A DNA stretch of 33,628 nt from an uncultured Opitutales bacterium (GTDB lineage Bacteria > Verrucomicrobiota > Verrucomicrobiia > Opitutales > Intestinicryptomonadaceae), in contig CALXLX010000013.1 of NCBI GenBank assembly GCA_944389315.1, positions 1-33,628 on the forward strand, written 5' to 3'. The notes beneath the pieces were generated by a model. The model had not been told where the DNA came from, made no database searches, and saw only the letters and a program-made list of their open reading frames with translations. Positions 16,101-25,028 of the stretch are shown here, in pieces (the first letter of the stretch is position 1; each line of letters begins with the position of its first letter). The translations under genes were made by a program, and so were the position numbers.

Positions 16101-16612
16101 GCCCGACATTCAACCCGCTAAGCCGTTTCTTCAAAGATGCCCTTCTCGACGAGCCGTGCGCGGTTTTCGACTCGGAGGGCAAAAAGATAGGTTCCGTAGG
16201 GTTTATGTCCGACAAGAACCTTACCGTTCCTGCCCGCGGGCTTATAGCGGTAAAAGTTCCCATGGTATTCAAGAGGCAGTTTAAGAAGGTTGAACCCATA
16301 AAGGGCATATCTCGCATAATGAAGAAGGCGGCAGCCGGGGAATACGGGGATCTTGGGCTATACAGGATACGCGGGCCTTTCGGAAGCGACGCGCTCTACG
16401 CCTATCTTAGCATGGGCGCTTTTGAGGATAAAAACGCCGAGCTTGTCCTGACTATGGTCAGCCCCTCAAAGGGAGAGTTTAAATGTTCCCAGTATCCGTA
16501 CGAGATATCAGTCTACCCCCTGCCGCAGGATGCAGACTACGAGTTTTCAGTCTCTTTGAAAAAACCGGACGGAAAGGTTCTGCAGCTGGGCTCCTTCAAG
16601 TTGGAAAAGTAG
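13130..16612 (+). CDS. large secreted protein, probable carbohydrate-active enzyme of unknown family
   Basis: The 1160-residue product begins with a signal peptide (MKDIALGLFFAFIAVVLPHLSLA, cut near residue 23). I do not recognise the family. Residues about 30-500 look like beta-rich domains. About 505-910 is helical with repeated aromatic and acidic patches (FFDADFYASANALLGGG, HLQNFVNVSFYYFWWYLNDLYEATGEKKYLDYA, MDYTSFYYHHIPIHF), the texture of an alpha/alpha-toroid as in many glycosidases and polysaccharide lyases. The C-terminal 250 residues return to beta strands. Start 13130 gives the signal peptide; an in-frame start at 13085 would bury it. AAAGG is present but only one base from the ATG. 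It converges on an alpha-galactosidase-like gene, consistent with glycan breakdown. The catalytic role is inference. Confidence 0.7.
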   Translation: MKDIALGLFFAFIAVVLPHLSLADGEGKEDTFLLETKEFLDTKDWNVDERQIESQFSSQAPFTVLDIPEDRVYHIWAQGLNLPQHPAGRDYFRLIVNGADKLDPFCNYGVSAKKKGYPKPANRMFRWQYLGKIELLAGENFIEIAPIGQYVRANALLFSTNVNTNPYAIDRNKLKREPLAKKGSYIDLKDFDSRVKTPENPERIGVKNERMGLYFTKKTGIGGKDVWIRSVELYDKEGGKASVFEFDDEYFFVGREPLPPHYSDGYYSFWQRESRAREYSYKGKDYLLSSRDMNPYSFNSIEVLRPSNVSRKDDNTLILKFRDGAEAQMELMDGAQAVKVSFSYAVPADGYYSAGFMGFSPLEKDKIDAVQLPPLFQNRFLMTTPVQLGNAMASQPYAMFQTNKDGKSAVFGISADPSIFPADDWGAKGKSLCAFSLMNSRMQNQLAFFQPVLGGPNSHMKKGGELKAVFYCISMQGDWTDAVEFANTRIFSAGNIFREPYEVSFSDALCNIAKLLKSERYGGWVGRMGGRWNIERPMWVTQSSPLAEISLALLTDDEECFANMALRTVEFALSRNSSHLMLSEAYAAQAAGKSLLGGGPNAFFDADFYASANALLGGGNPWAGELVAEAYKKMPNPSWPRDFGMYLATGNKEYLAAARARADRELEFFETQDQLPHLQNFVNVSFYYFWWYLNDLYEATGEKKYLDYAQRGAFHTLTCLWNYPNPPKESVIYKGNMFQGVQHLWWQNGTVNEREGRPLREAFRTVFEGAPLADKSGKIRENTKLPSYCYVMPEKTVDGLKVSRIGMGIEQPSSYTSTDSVGANRLNILHPSWAAEMEGVYKNTGRDIIDKFARHSIVGRFANYPGYYITDYIDAHMTENYPYEGMDYTSFYYHHIPIHFAQNMDFLISQIELASRDKIKFPFVRQRGYVWFVDRIFGLGGKVFSDEGCRLILDKDMVRANTPKVSTISARANDGMWVLFVNDTASKVDFSPTFNPLSRFFKDALLDEPCAVFDSEGKKIGSVGFMSDKNLTVPARGLIAVKVPMVFKRQFKKVEPIKGISRIMKKAAAGEYGDLGLYRIRGPFGSDALYAYLSMGAFEDKNAELVLTMVSPSKGEFKCSQYPYEISVYPLPQDADYEFSVSLKKPDGKVLQLGSFKLEK

Positions 16613-16895
16613 TTTAGACTCTTTTTCCCTTCCGCATGCTAAAAAGAAACTTTATGTACATGGCTAAATTTGGCGATTTTTATTTTATAAAACTCAATGC
16701 CGCCATGTCATATAGTTTCGCATAGTCGGCAGAATCTTCGATATCGCCGCTAAAATGGCGCTTATTTCTTACTGGCCTCTTTCGATAGCTTTGGGGGATA
16801 TGCGTTAACATTTTCTCCCAATAGAGAATATTTTGTCTGTCTTGCTGTTAAATTTCTTTGCGCAGGTTCTGCCTTAAGGGGCCGCAGGCGGAAAG
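16613..16895. other. convergent intergenic region, no feature seen
   Basis: About 280 AT-rich bases lie between the ends of two convergent genes. I find no tRNA, known RNA or strong hairpin with a T tract. The only small pairing is a weak CCGC/GCGG stem near 16880-16892, which could help end the minus-strand gene. Confidence 0.4.
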
Positions 16896-19076
16896 CTATT
16901 TAGAAAAGCTTATGACAAAATCCTCTGGGGAGCGCTCTTGGGCCTTTTTGGAATTCGGCTTGAATGAGACCTTGACTGCGGAATTTAGGCTGGAAACCTC
17001 CGCTTGCGCATTGCCGCAACTTGCGCTTGCAACCTTAAGGCCTTCGGGCAGATAGAAGAATTCGTCGAGGGGAAAATCTCCGGGGAAGGAGATTTTCCCG
17101 CTCAGCTTTAGGGCGGAGGCGTCCCACTTAAGCTCTTTTATCTCCATGCCCGACATGGATATGTGCCTGTCCGAGCCTATCCAGCGTGGAATGTCCGACT
17201 TCTCGAATATCCCGAAAACCCTCACGCCCCGCGCTGGAACCTTCCATGCAAACGGCAGGCTTATGCTCTCTATAGGAGTCTGAGTCCAGAACTCAAAGGC
17301 GGCATATTTTGTGTCTGTATTTAACCCCAGCTCCTCGGCCGAGGCGGAAAGCTCCATATCCGAATCCGAAAAGTTGAATAGCGCCACAGTCTTATGTTGG
17401 CCCAAGACCGGGCTTTTTATCGACAAAAGCCATACCGGGGGAAGCTTGAAATATGGATAGAGCGCAGACGGTCTGGACCTTACGGGCGGAAGCGTCTGCT
17501 GGAGAATTTTCATCTTCCCGGGGCTCAGGAGAGCAAGTTTGTCGCCGAAGAACGTAAGCTGCCCGGGCAGGGCGATTACGGTGGCGCTCACGCGGGCCTG
17601 CTCGTCGCCAATCTCCCTGACAAGAAGGGTGTCGGGGTCGGAGACCATGGATATGTTGTGCGAGAATACCTGGTTGGCGGTGCAGACTGCCTGGTTTAAA
17701 ATATTCTTCCACATCACGGGCTTGTTGGGGCTCACTATGTCGGCCCCCGAGCGCGACGCGTCGGCATAGGCGGCCTCGGGCCCTGTCAGATGCCCCTGAC
17801 AGGCAAGGAAAAACCTGTCGTCTCCAATGGCCCGCCTGAAAGCCGCAGTACAGCGCTCGAACGGATTTTTGCAATCCGGATTTTTAAACGCCGCGCGCAC
17901 TTCCGGGCGCTCGAACATGTGGGCACAGTAGCCCTTGTTGCGCCCGGACATTCCGTCTATCTTGAAAAATTCGTATCCCCACTCTTGGGAAGCCGTCCTT
18001 AAAATCTTTTCCATGTGGGCGAGAGCTTCGTCGTTTGTCGGGTCTAGCGTGTAGGTTCCGTTCCAGCAGGAGACGGGGTTCCCGTCTGCATCGTGCAGGA
18101 ACCAGTCTTTGTGCGCGTTGTAAAAATCTGCGTTCCCGGTGGCGAAGGGCGCTATCCATATGCCGGGTTTAAAACCCAATGCGCGTATGTCTTCGGCGAG
18201 CTTCGCCATGCCTTCGGGAAACTGGGAGGGGTTGGGCTTTAAGTTCAGGTTGTGAAACTTGCTGACGGGAAGCTTGTCGGAATTTTCCTGCCAGGATTCT
18301 ATGGACCAGTATTCGCAGCCGAAGGGCTGAAGATACTTTTTGCCTACGCGGGCCTCGGCAAGGTTGTCCTCGGCGGTCGCCTTGTCGAAATATGTATTCC
18401 ACGACATCCACCCCGACGGCGCGGGCTTACTCTCATCGAAATCCATCGCCTTAAAGTAGGGCGCGTATCTCTTCTTAAACCAGTCTTTTTTCAGCGATAT
18501 CCTCACGGAGCTTTGCGCGGCGCTTTTTACGTCGGAACGTATTTGCAGCTTTGCGCGGCCGCTGCCGAGATTTTTCATATTCATATTTTGTGCGTCAACC
18601 GCAAGGAGGAGGTCGCCTTCGGGGCTAAAGAGAGAGTCCTGGTTGGGGCTGTCGGCCCCGCCGAGGTTGAGGTTTAATATGCGTTCAGTGTCTGACGGGC
18701 GCGTCCGGCACAGGATTGCGCCGCCGTCTCCTATTGAAATCTCACCGTCAAGAGAAAGCTCTCCGCCGTAATTTTGCGCCGTGCGGTGGAGGAATAAAAT
18801 CTCCACATTGTCGGCGTCCGCGACAAACCTGAGATAGCCCTGCACGTCTCCCTTGGGATCTACAAGCGCGAATCTGTCGGCGACGGCGTCGCGGGAGGGA
18901 GAGAATTTCCAAGAGCCCGTTTTTGCGTCTTCGGGCAAAAACGAGGCCTTAAGCGCTGCGCGGCATTTGCCGTTTTCGAGCGAGAAAACCCCGTTTTCTT
19001 CGTCGAAGGATACGTTCCAGCCGGCAAAAGCCGATATGCAGCATAAAAATATAAGAAATACGGACAAATTTTTCAT
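16896..19076 (-). CDS. secreted alpha-galactosidase-like glycoside hydrolase (clan GH-D)
   Basis: A 726-residue exported enzyme with signal peptide MKNLSVFLIFLCCISAFA. An N-terminal beta-sandwich (about 20-215) is followed by a TIM barrel with the melibiase hallmarks SGWMSWNTYF (221-230), PGIWIAPF (304-311), a nucleophile-type FFKIDGM (Asp374) and SRSGAD (Asp446 as possible acid/base). A beta-sandwich C-terminal domain ends the protein. This fits GH36 or GH27-type alpha-galactosidases, or a relative acting on another alpha-linked sugar; the exact family and substrate are uncertain. It is transcribed alone, convergent with the large secreted orphan protein, suggesting both process external or periplasmic glycans. 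Confidence 0.82.
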   Translation of the reverse strand: MKNLSVFLIFLCCISAFAGWNVSFDEENGVFSLENGKCRAALKASFLPEDAKTGSWKFSPSRDAVADRFALVDPKGDVQGYLRFVADADNVEILFLHRTAQNYGGELSLDGEISIGDGGAILCRTRPSDTERILNLNLGGADSPNQDSLFSPEGDLLLAVDAQNMNMKNLGSGRAKLQIRSDVKSAAQSSVRISLKKDWFKKRYAPYFKAMDFDESKPAPSGWMSWNTYFDKATAEDNLAEARVGKKYLQPFGCEYWSIESWQENSDKLPVSKFHNLNLKPNPSQFPEGMAKLAEDIRALGFKPGIWIAPFATGNADFYNAHKDWFLHDADGNPVSCWNGTYTLDPTNDEALAHMEKILRTASQEWGYEFFKIDGMSGRNKGYCAHMFERPEVRAAFKNPDCKNPFERCTAAFRRAIGDDRFFLACQGHLTGPEAAYADASRSGADIVSPNKPVMWKNILNQAVCTANQVFSHNISMVSDPDTLLVREIGDEQARVSATVIALPGQLTFFGDKLALLSPGKMKILQQTLPPVRSRPSALYPYFKLPPVWLLSIKSPVLGQHKTVALFNFSDSDMELSASAEELGLNTDTKYAAFEFWTQTPIESISLPFAWKVPARGVRVFGIFEKSDIPRWIGSDRHISMSGMEIKELKWDASALKLSGKISFPGDFPLDEFFYLPEGLKVASASCGNAQAEVSSLNSAVKVSFKPNSKKAQERSPEDFVISFSK

Positions 19077-19430
19077 TGTTATGTATTGATACCCCCTAAG
19101 TTATGAAATTTGTCATATAATTTATTGAAAACTGGCTTGCGAGGCAAATATTTTTTTACGAGCCGGCCCGTCGTTGGATATTTGCGCTCTTTGGGAATAT
19201 ATTTTTATCCGCTTGGCGGGGTATTGGCTGCATGGAAAAAGCGGCGGTATACGGAAGAGCGCATGCGGCAGAAAGTGCTGAAGGATTATCCTTGGCATCT
19301 GCGCATTCCGCGCAAATGCAATATCTTTAGATAATAATGCCGGCTAAACTGCCCTAAGCATCTTTTATGCGCGAGAGCGCATTTTGGCCGGCTGCGCCAT
19401 TACCCGGCAAAAAACCGCCCCTCCTAAAAT
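19077..19430. other. intergenic region between the alpha-galactosidase start and tRNA-Val terminator
   Basis: About 350 bases without a gene I can support. A 74-residue open frame at 19110-19334 has no recognisable domain or ribosome site. A perfect hairpin ATGCGC-GAGA-GCGCAT (19367-19382) followed by three T residues is present and could end transcription weakly. The left part should hold the promoter of the minus-strand glycosidase gene, but I could not pick out convincing boxes. Confidence 0.4.
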
Positions 19431-19450
19431 AAAAAAAGCCCCAGCGGGGC
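19431..19450 (-). terminator. terminator of tRNA-Val
   Basis: On the minus strand GCCCC (complement of 19446-19450) pairs with GGGGC (complement of 19438-19442) around a three-base loop and is followed by seven T residues (complement of 19431-19437). It starts seven bases after the tRNA CCA end. Confidence 0.88.
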
Positions 19451-19456
19451 CTGAAA

Positions 19457-19533
19457 TGGTGGGAGTGCGCAGGCTCGAACTGCGGACCTTCTGCATGTCA
19501 AGCAGACGCTCTAACCAACTGAGCTACACCCCC
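19457..19533 (-). tRNA. tRNA-Val, anticodon GAC
   Basis: The minus strand gives a 77-base cloverleaf. The acceptor GGGGGTG pairs with CACTCCC (one G-T), the D arm is GCTC-AGTTGGTTA-GAGC, the anticodon stem TCTGC/GCAGA encloses TTGACAT with anticodon GAC, and the T arm is CGCAG-TTCGAGC-CTGCG. The CCA end is encoded (complement of 19457-19459). It reads GTC and GTT valine codons. Confidence 0.96.
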
Positions 19534-19644
19534 AGAGGGAATAATTAAAGCCGCCTATGAAACATTTATATTTCCATTATGCAAGAAAAATTTTCAAAAA
19601 GGCGCCCGTATTTTTGTTGTATCGGAGGTGGATTTGCATTTTCT

Positions 19645-21330
19645 ATGGATTTGCAAATTATGCTTGAATATCTGCAAATATCGGATCTGGCGCTGATGGA
19701 GAAGGCGCGCGTGGAATTGACGGACGGCTTTACAGCCGTTACGGGCGAGACGGGCGCGGGCAAAAGCGTCATGCTTGGCGCCTTGGGGCTTCTTGCGGGC
19801 AACAGAAAAGGCAGGGAAATAATACGCCAGGGGGCAGATGTGTGCAGGGTGGAGGCTGCGTTTAAGTTTTCCGACCCATCAGAGATAAACTTTTTCCTCG
19901 AGAGCGCCGGATTGCCTATATGCGAGGACGGCCAGATGATAATATCCAGAACCGTCGAGAGGAGCAAGGCGGGCAAATGTGCCGTGAACGGCTCCTTGAC
20001 CACGCTTTCCACGCTTGCGAAGCTCGGCGGCCTGTGGATAGACTTTCACGGCCCGGGGGAGCCGCAAAAACTTTTCGATGTCTCCAGCCAGCTGGAGATG
20101 CTCGACGCCTTTGCAAAGATATCCGCCCTGAAGGACGAATATCTGGAATGGCTCTCTGTCCGGGCCGAGGCGCTCTCGCGCCTGAAGAAGATAGACGACC
20201 TCGCCGCCCTGTCGGCCGACGAGGCCGAGTTTTTGCGCGCCCAGCTCGACAAGATAGACTCTTGCATATGCTCGGAGGAGGAGCTCGCCGCCCTTGAGGC
20301 CGACTTTAAGCTGTCCCGCGCGGCAGCGGCGCTGTCGGCAAACTCGGCGGCGATAGCCGGCGCGCTTTCCGACGAGGGCGGGGCCGCGGATTATGTCTCA
20401 AAGGCGGTGCGGATAGCTTCGGAAATGTCGGCGGAGGGCGGCGGGGAATTCCAGTCCCTCGAGGCCAGGCTGAGGGGGGCGGCCATAGAGCTTGCGGATA
20501 TAGCCTCGGAATATGCGGCTCTGGCGGAAAAGAGCGCCTCGTTTACTCCGGAGCGCGCGGCAAAGATTGAAAGCAGAATGTCCGCATGGCTGGAGGTGTC
20601 TCGCAAGTACGGCAGAACACCGGCGCAGGTTCTCAAGGCAAGGAACGAAATTTCCGAGAAGCTGGCGGCGCGTTCAGATGCGGAGAAACTCAAGGCCCAG
20701 ATGGGAAAAACCATATCGGATGCCGAAGGTAAGATGCTTCCGCTGGCAAAGGAGATTTACGCCGTACGCAAGGCGGCGGCCTCAAAACTGGAGGCTTCTG
20801 TAGTCAAGATGCTCGGCGCGCTCGGGTTTAAAAAGCCGAGGTTTGCGGTTGCCCTCGAAGCCTCCCCGCAGGAGTTCTCCGCCTCGTGCGGAAGCTCCTG
20901 CGAGTTCGTCTTCTCGGCAAACGCGGGGCAGACGCCTATGCCCCTGGCAAAAATAGCCTCCAGCGGCGAGCTCGCGAGAGTCATGCTGGCCATAAAGGCG
21001 ACTCTCGCGTCTATCGACGGGACTCCCATACTCGTCTTCGACGAGGTCGACGCGAACGTCGGCGGAGAGATAGGCGCGGCGGTCGGGCGCGAGCTGAAAA
21101 AGCTCTCCAACGGCAGGCAGGTGCTGTGCGTGACCCATCTGCCCCAAGTTGCGGCCTGCGCGAAAAGCCATTTGCTCGTGGAGAAAACTCAGAGCGATTC
21201 CGACACCTCGGTATCCATACGTCCGCTCAAGCCCGACGGCGCCGAGCGCGTCGGGGAACTGGCCAGAATGTTGGGCGACCGCAACAGCCGCTCGGCAAGA
21301 GAGCTGGCTAAAAAACTTCTGGAATTGTAG
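19645..21330 (+). CDS. recN: DNA repair ATPase RecN
   Basis: RecN is an SMC-like ATPase recruited to double-strand breaks in recombinational repair. Walker A (TGETGAGKS) lies near residue 40. A long helical coiled-coil centre with many Ala, Glu and Lys residues follows. The C-terminal ATPase half has the ABC signature region ASSGELARVMLAIK and Walker B PILVFDEVDANVGG, then VLCVTHLPQVAA. Counted from the in-frame ATG at 19660 the length is 556 residues, normal for RecN; 19645 adds five. The choice is open: GGAGG (19624-19628) is 16 bases before 19645. The gene precedes ftsK by 131 bases. Confidence 0.95.
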   Translation: MDLQIMLEYLQISDLALMEKARVELTDGFTAVTGETGAGKSVMLGALGLLAGNRKGREIIRQGADVCRVEAAFKFSDPSEINFFLESAGLPICEDGQMIISRTVERSKAGKCAVNGSLTTLSTLAKLGGLWIDFHGPGEPQKLFDVSSQLEMLDAFAKISALKDEYLEWLSVRAEALSRLKKIDDLAALSADEAEFLRAQLDKIDSCICSEEELAALEADFKLSRAAAALSANSAAIAGALSDEGGAADYVSKAVRIASEMSAEGGGEFQSLEARLRGAAIELADIASEYAALAEKSASFTPERAAKIESRMSAWLEVSRKYGRTPAQVLKARNEISEKLAARSDAEKLKAQMGKTISDAEGKMLPLAKEIYAVRKAAASKLEASVVKMLGALGFKKPRFAVALEASPQEFSASCGSSCEFVFSANAGQTPMPLAKIASSGELARVMLAIKATLASIDGTPILVFDEVDANVGGEIGAAVGRELKKLSNGRQVLCVTHLPQVAACAKSHLLVEKTQSDSDTSVSIRPLKPDGAERVGELARMLGDRNSRSARELAKKLLEL

Positions 21331-21403
21331 GCAAGCGGTGTTGCATTTTTTCTGGCGTGGGCTTAAAAGTGTTCGGGTATAAAGATGCTAAATTGCATTC
21401 CGA

Positions 21404-21420
21404 CGCCCGCAGGGCGGGCG
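21404..21420 (+). other. GC-rich hairpin between recN and ftsK
   Basis: CGCCCGC (21404-21410) and GCGGGCG (21414-21420) form a perfect seven-bp stem with a three-base loop, 42 bases before the ftsK start. No T tract follows, so it is not a standard terminator. It may be a pause, an mRNA-stability or translation-control element, or nothing. A TATAAA (21378-21383) just upstream could be a -10 box, but I see no matching -35. Confidence 0.35.
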
Positions 21421-21461
21421 GAGACAAATAGATTGGTTAAAACGGCAAAGAATTTTTCAAG

Positions 21462-24347
21462 ATGTCAAAAAAGACAAAAGTTCAAAAGAGCGAGAAACTT
21501 GGAGACATAATAGGGAAGCGGCGCCCGGCGCTGGGCGCGCTGTTTCTGTTTCTCGGCATAATTTTTCTCACGGCGGTTGTGGATTACCGCGCCGGGCAGG
21601 AGATTTTCTTCGGAGACGGCGGCGTGCTTTCCGAGTTTGTTCCCACTACAAACTCTCTCGGGCCGAATCTGTGCGGCAGAATAGGCGCGACATTCTGCGC
21701 GCTGAGCCTTTATTTCATCGGCGCCGCTACATGGATAATTCCCGTGTATCTGTTATGGACGGGCTGGCTGTGCTTCAAGCGCAGGCCTTCAGTTCTCGAT
21801 GCGGCCTCGGCTTTTGCGATGGCTCTGAGCGTTGCGGCGTTTTCGGCTTTCGGAGCCATGGCCCAGCGCATATTGGACGCCCCCTCAGAGACGGACTATT
21901 TTCTCGCAGGCAGGGGAGGGCTCCTCGGGGAGCTCGTATTCGACGGTTTTTTGTATCCTTCGATAGACATATTCGGCAGCGCAATCTTGCTGGTCTGCGT
22001 GTGCATGTTCTGCATGATAGTCATCTTCATAGAAGACCCTTCGGACACCGCTGCGGAACTCAGTTCCACGGTGAAAAAAGTCCCGAGCGTGCTGCCGAAG
22101 TTCATATCGCGCATGTGGTTTGCCCTCACATATCTGCCGCGCAAGATATTCGGTCTGGTGGCCTCTGCGGGCAAGCGCGGGCCGCGCGTTGTGGAGGTGC
22201 CCTCAGCGGATAAAATTCTCTCCCCAGACGGCGTGGAGAGGGTGGATATTGATTCTATGGGAAAAAACTCCGGCATTGCGCCTGACAAAGAGTCTTCGGT
22301 GCGCGCCGGCGTTGATTTGGCCGCCGAAGGCTTCGCGCCCGCCCCAGACGACATGGACGACGGCGCGCGTTTCGTATATGTGCCCAAAGGCGCCCGGCGC
22401 GACAAGATTCCTTCGGACTTTACCACGGAGCCCGACGATTTTGCCGAGGAGTACTCCTTAAAAGAGGAGCCTGCCGAGGAAGAACCCGACAACGGGGAGC
22501 GTATGGAGGCATCGGCTCCCGGGGTAATTGAGGCTTCTGAAAAAGAGGAGGAGCCGGCATCTGGCGCGTCTGATGAGGACGAAGCCTATTCGGACTCTGC
22601 GCGCAGGCCCTCTGACATTGCCGCGCGCCGCAGCCTGAAAGAGGTGGCAGCCATACTCGGGGGAAATACGCCCGCCGGATCGGGGGCGGGAGTACCCGCA
22701 GAAAATTCAAGGTCAAATCCGGAGCATGCGCCGGAGGAAAAGCCCGATGCTCTGAAAATCATACGCACGGAGGTTGAAGTTGTCGGCAGCGAGGCGGAGG
22801 CCGAGCCCAAGAAGAAGGGCGACTATGAGTTTCCCCCGCTTTCGCTCCTTGCAGATCCGCCGAAGGAGGAGAATATCGAGGAGGAAAACTACGAGGCCCG
22901 CATGGAGGAGATTATAAAGACCTTCGACACTTTCAAGATAAAGGTGACGCGCGCGAGCGTTTCTCCGGGGCCGGTTGTCACCCTTTACGAGGTTTATCCC
23001 GCGCCGGGCGTAAAGGTCAACAAGATATCGAATATGGAGGACGATCTTGCCCTTGCTTTGCGCGCGATGAAAGTCAGAATAATAGCGCCCGTGCCCGGCC
23101 GCGGAACGGTGGGAATAGAGGTTCCAAATTTGCGCAGGCAAACCGTCTACATGAAGGACGTTGTCCTCTCGAAGGCCTGGGCGCAAACCAAGGCGGTTTT
23201 GCCCGTGGTCATAGGCAAGGACGTGACTGGAAACCCGAAGGTCCTCGACTTGGCCAAGATGCCCCATGCGCTTGTCGCGGGCGCCACGGGAAGCGGAAAG
23301 AGCGTATGCATAAACGCCATGATAACCTCCCTCCTGTACCGCTTTACGCCCGACGATTTGCGCCTGATAATGGTGGACCCGAAGGTTGTGGAGCTGAAGG
23401 TTTACAATGATCTGCCGCACATGCTCATTCCGGTAGTCACCGATCCGCGCAAGGTTCCTGCGGCCCTAAAGTGGCTCATGGGAGAGATGGACAGAAGATA
23501 TAAGATTTTTGCCGCCTCGAACGTAAGAAACATAGCCGAGTTCAACGCAAAGATCTTGCGCGACAAAGAGGAGCAGGCCAAGGCCGAGGAGCTTTCGGGG
23601 GATATGACGGAGCAGGAGCGCGCCGCGGCCATGGAGGCCGAGACTATCGCCGCTTCGTCTGCGGGTGACATAGAGGTTCCGCGTTCAAAGATTCCATACA
23701 TAGTCTGCATAATAGACGAGCTTTCAGACCTCATGCTCATAGCCGGCAAGGAGGTGGAGGCTGCCATAATGCGCATAACCGCCCTTGCAAGAGCTGCGGG
23801 CATACATCTTCTTGTTGCAACCCAGAGGCCGAGCGCGGACGTTGTGACGGGCGTGATTAAGGCGAATTTGCCCACACGCATAGGCTTTAAAGTATCGTCC
23901 CAGGTTGACAGCAGAACCATACTCGACAGCAAGGGCGCCGAGAGTCTATTGGGCATGGGAGATATGCTGTTTGTCCCGCCGGGAACGTCGGATCTTGTCC
24001 GCGCGCAGGGCGTTTTATTAAGCAACGAGGAGACCCACAACATAGTGGATTTCCTCAAGACCCACAACGGCGAGCCGGAATTCCTAACCGAGATAGAGGA
24101 CCAGATGAACGCCTCTTTGGAGGAGGATTCCGACGATACCGTTTCCGACGACGATTCCTCCGACGAAGCCTATGTAAAAAAGGCTATGGACATAATAAAG
24201 CGTACGGGCAAGGCAAGTACTTCCAACTTGCAGCGCAAGCTCGGCATAGGGTACAACAAGGCCGCAAGAATAATGGACATCATGGAGGACCGCGGATACA
24301 TTGGCCCGGACAACGGGCCCGGCAAGCAGAGGGAGATTTTCTTCTGA
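21462..24347 (+). CDS. ftsK: DNA translocase FtsK/SpoIIIE
   Basis: FtsK moves chromosome ends through the closing division septum and activates dimer resolution. The 961 residues show four membrane helices (about 22-40, 74-101, 110-135, 165-190), a long acidic Pro/Glu/Ser-rich linker (about 195-460), and the motor domain with Walker A GATGSGKS (607-614, Lys613) and Walker B CIIDELSD (Asp752, Glu753). The C-terminal gamma winged helix (about 895-961, with STSNLQRKLGIGYNKAARIMD) is the part that reads the KOPS/SRS direction sequences. The motor carries an extra charged stretch of about 40 residues between NIAEFNAKIL and IPYIVCIIDE. No strong Shine-Dalgarno is seen. Confidence 0.95.
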   Translation: MSKKTKVQKSEKLGDIIGKRRPALGALFLFLGIIFLTAVVDYRAGQEIFFGDGGVLSEFVPTTNSLGPNLCGRIGATFCALSLYFIGAATWIIPVYLLWTGWLCFKRRPSVLDAASAFAMALSVAAFSAFGAMAQRILDAPSETDYFLAGRGGLLGELVFDGFLYPSIDIFGSAILLVCVCMFCMIVIFIEDPSDTAAELSSTVKKVPSVLPKFISRMWFALTYLPRKIFGLVASAGKRGPRVVEVPSADKILSPDGVERVDIDSMGKNSGIAPDKESSVRAGVDLAAEGFAPAPDDMDDGARFVYVPKGARRDKIPSDFTTEPDDFAEEYSLKEEPAEEEPDNGERMEASAPGVIEASEKEEEPASGASDEDEAYSDSARRPSDIAARRSLKEVAAILGGNTPAGSGAGVPAENSRSNPEHAPEEKPDALKIIRTEVEVVGSEAEAEPKKKGDYEFPPLSLLADPPKEENIEEENYEARMEEIIKTFDTFKIKVTRASVSPGPVVTLYEVYPAPGVKVNKISNMEDDLALALRAMKVRIIAPVPGRGTVGIEVPNLRRQTVYMKDVVLSKAWAQTKAVLPVVIGKDVTGNPKVLDLAKMPHALVAGATGSGKSVCINAMITSLLYRFTPDDLRLIMVDPKVVELKVYNDLPHMLIPVVTDPRKVPAALKWLMGEMDRRYKIFAASNVRNIAEFNAKILRDKEEQAKAEELSGDMTEQERAAAMEAETIAASSAGDIEVPRSKIPYIVCIIDELSDLMLIAGKEVEAAIMRITALARAAGIHLLVATQRPSADVVTGVIKANLPTRIGFKVSSQVDSRTILDSKGAESLLGMGDMLFVPPGTSDLVRAQGVLLSNEETHNIVDFLKTHNGEPEFLTEIEDQMNASLEEDSDDTVSDDDSSDEAYVKKAMDIIKRTGKASTSNLQRKLGIGYNKAARIMDIMEDRGYIGPDNGPGKQREIFF

Positions 24348-24443
24348 TTTTTTTCTCCCGCGCGCGGCATGGGTTACTGCGGTTAAAAATGCCAAGAAAC
24401 CGCCCGCGCCCGGCTGCAAGACCCGGATTTCCCCGACGCGTAA

Positions 24444-25028
24444 ATGGACCGGAACACTGTTGTAAAACATCCACTCGAGCCCTTTCTGCCTGAAGGGGCT
24501 CGCCTGCTGATGCTCGGGAGCTTTCCTCCCGACCGCAGGAGATGGAGTATGGATTTTTTCTACCCGAATTTCCAAAACGACATGTGGCGCATTTTCTCCC
24601 TTGTCTTTTTCGGAAAGCTGGACGCGTTTATTGCTGCTTCGGGGAAGGCTTTTGACAAAGATTCTATCGCGGAGTTCTTAAAGGGGAGAAAAATTGCCGT
24701 GTACGACTCCGCAGGGGAAGTCGTGCGCGCAAGGGGAACCGCCGCGGACGCGCATCTTATCGTAAAAAAGGCTAACGATATTGCCTCCATGTTAATGTCT
24801 CTCCCGAAATGTTCGGCCGTCGCAGCAACGGGGCGGAAAGCCGCGGAAAATATCGCCGCGCAGTTTTCTTTAAAGGCTCCGAAGACGGGCTCATCGGTGA
24901 AGTTTTCATGCGGGGGCAGGGAGTTTGACTTCTATGTAATGCCGTCGAGCTCAAGGGCGTATCCCATGCCAATTTTGGATAAGGCAAAAATATACGCAGA
25001 CATGTTTTCCAAGCTCGGCATGCTTTAA
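24444..25028 (+). CDS. uracil-DNA glycosylase superfamily protein
   Basis: The 194-residue protein resembles the compact UDG-like family of G/U mismatch (Mug/SMUG-like) type common in Bacteroidota and related phyla. LLMLGSFPPDRRRWSMDFFYPNFQNDMW near the N-terminus matches the first active-site block, where a GSFPP-type loop replaces the classical GQDPY, and YVMPSSSRAYPMP near residue 168 resembles the second active-site block (LPSPSPAN-like). It would remove uracil or related damaged bases. Which lesion it removes cannot be told. It lies 96 bases after ftsK with no clear terminator between. Confidence 0.75.
   Translation: MDRNTVVKHPLEPFLPEGARLLMLGSFPPDRRRWSMDFFYPNFQNDMWRIFSLVFFGKLDAFIAASGKAFDKDSIAEFLKGRKIAVYDSAGEVVRARGTAADAHLIVKKANDIASMLMSLPKCSAVAATGRKAAENIAAQFSLKAPKTGSSVKFSCGGREFDFYVMPSSSRAYPMPILDKAKIYADMFSKLGML

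Noticed and set aside
19110..19334. 74-residue open frame upstream of the alpha-galactosidase gene
   Set aside because: No known domain and no ribosome site; lies where the divergent promoter region should be.
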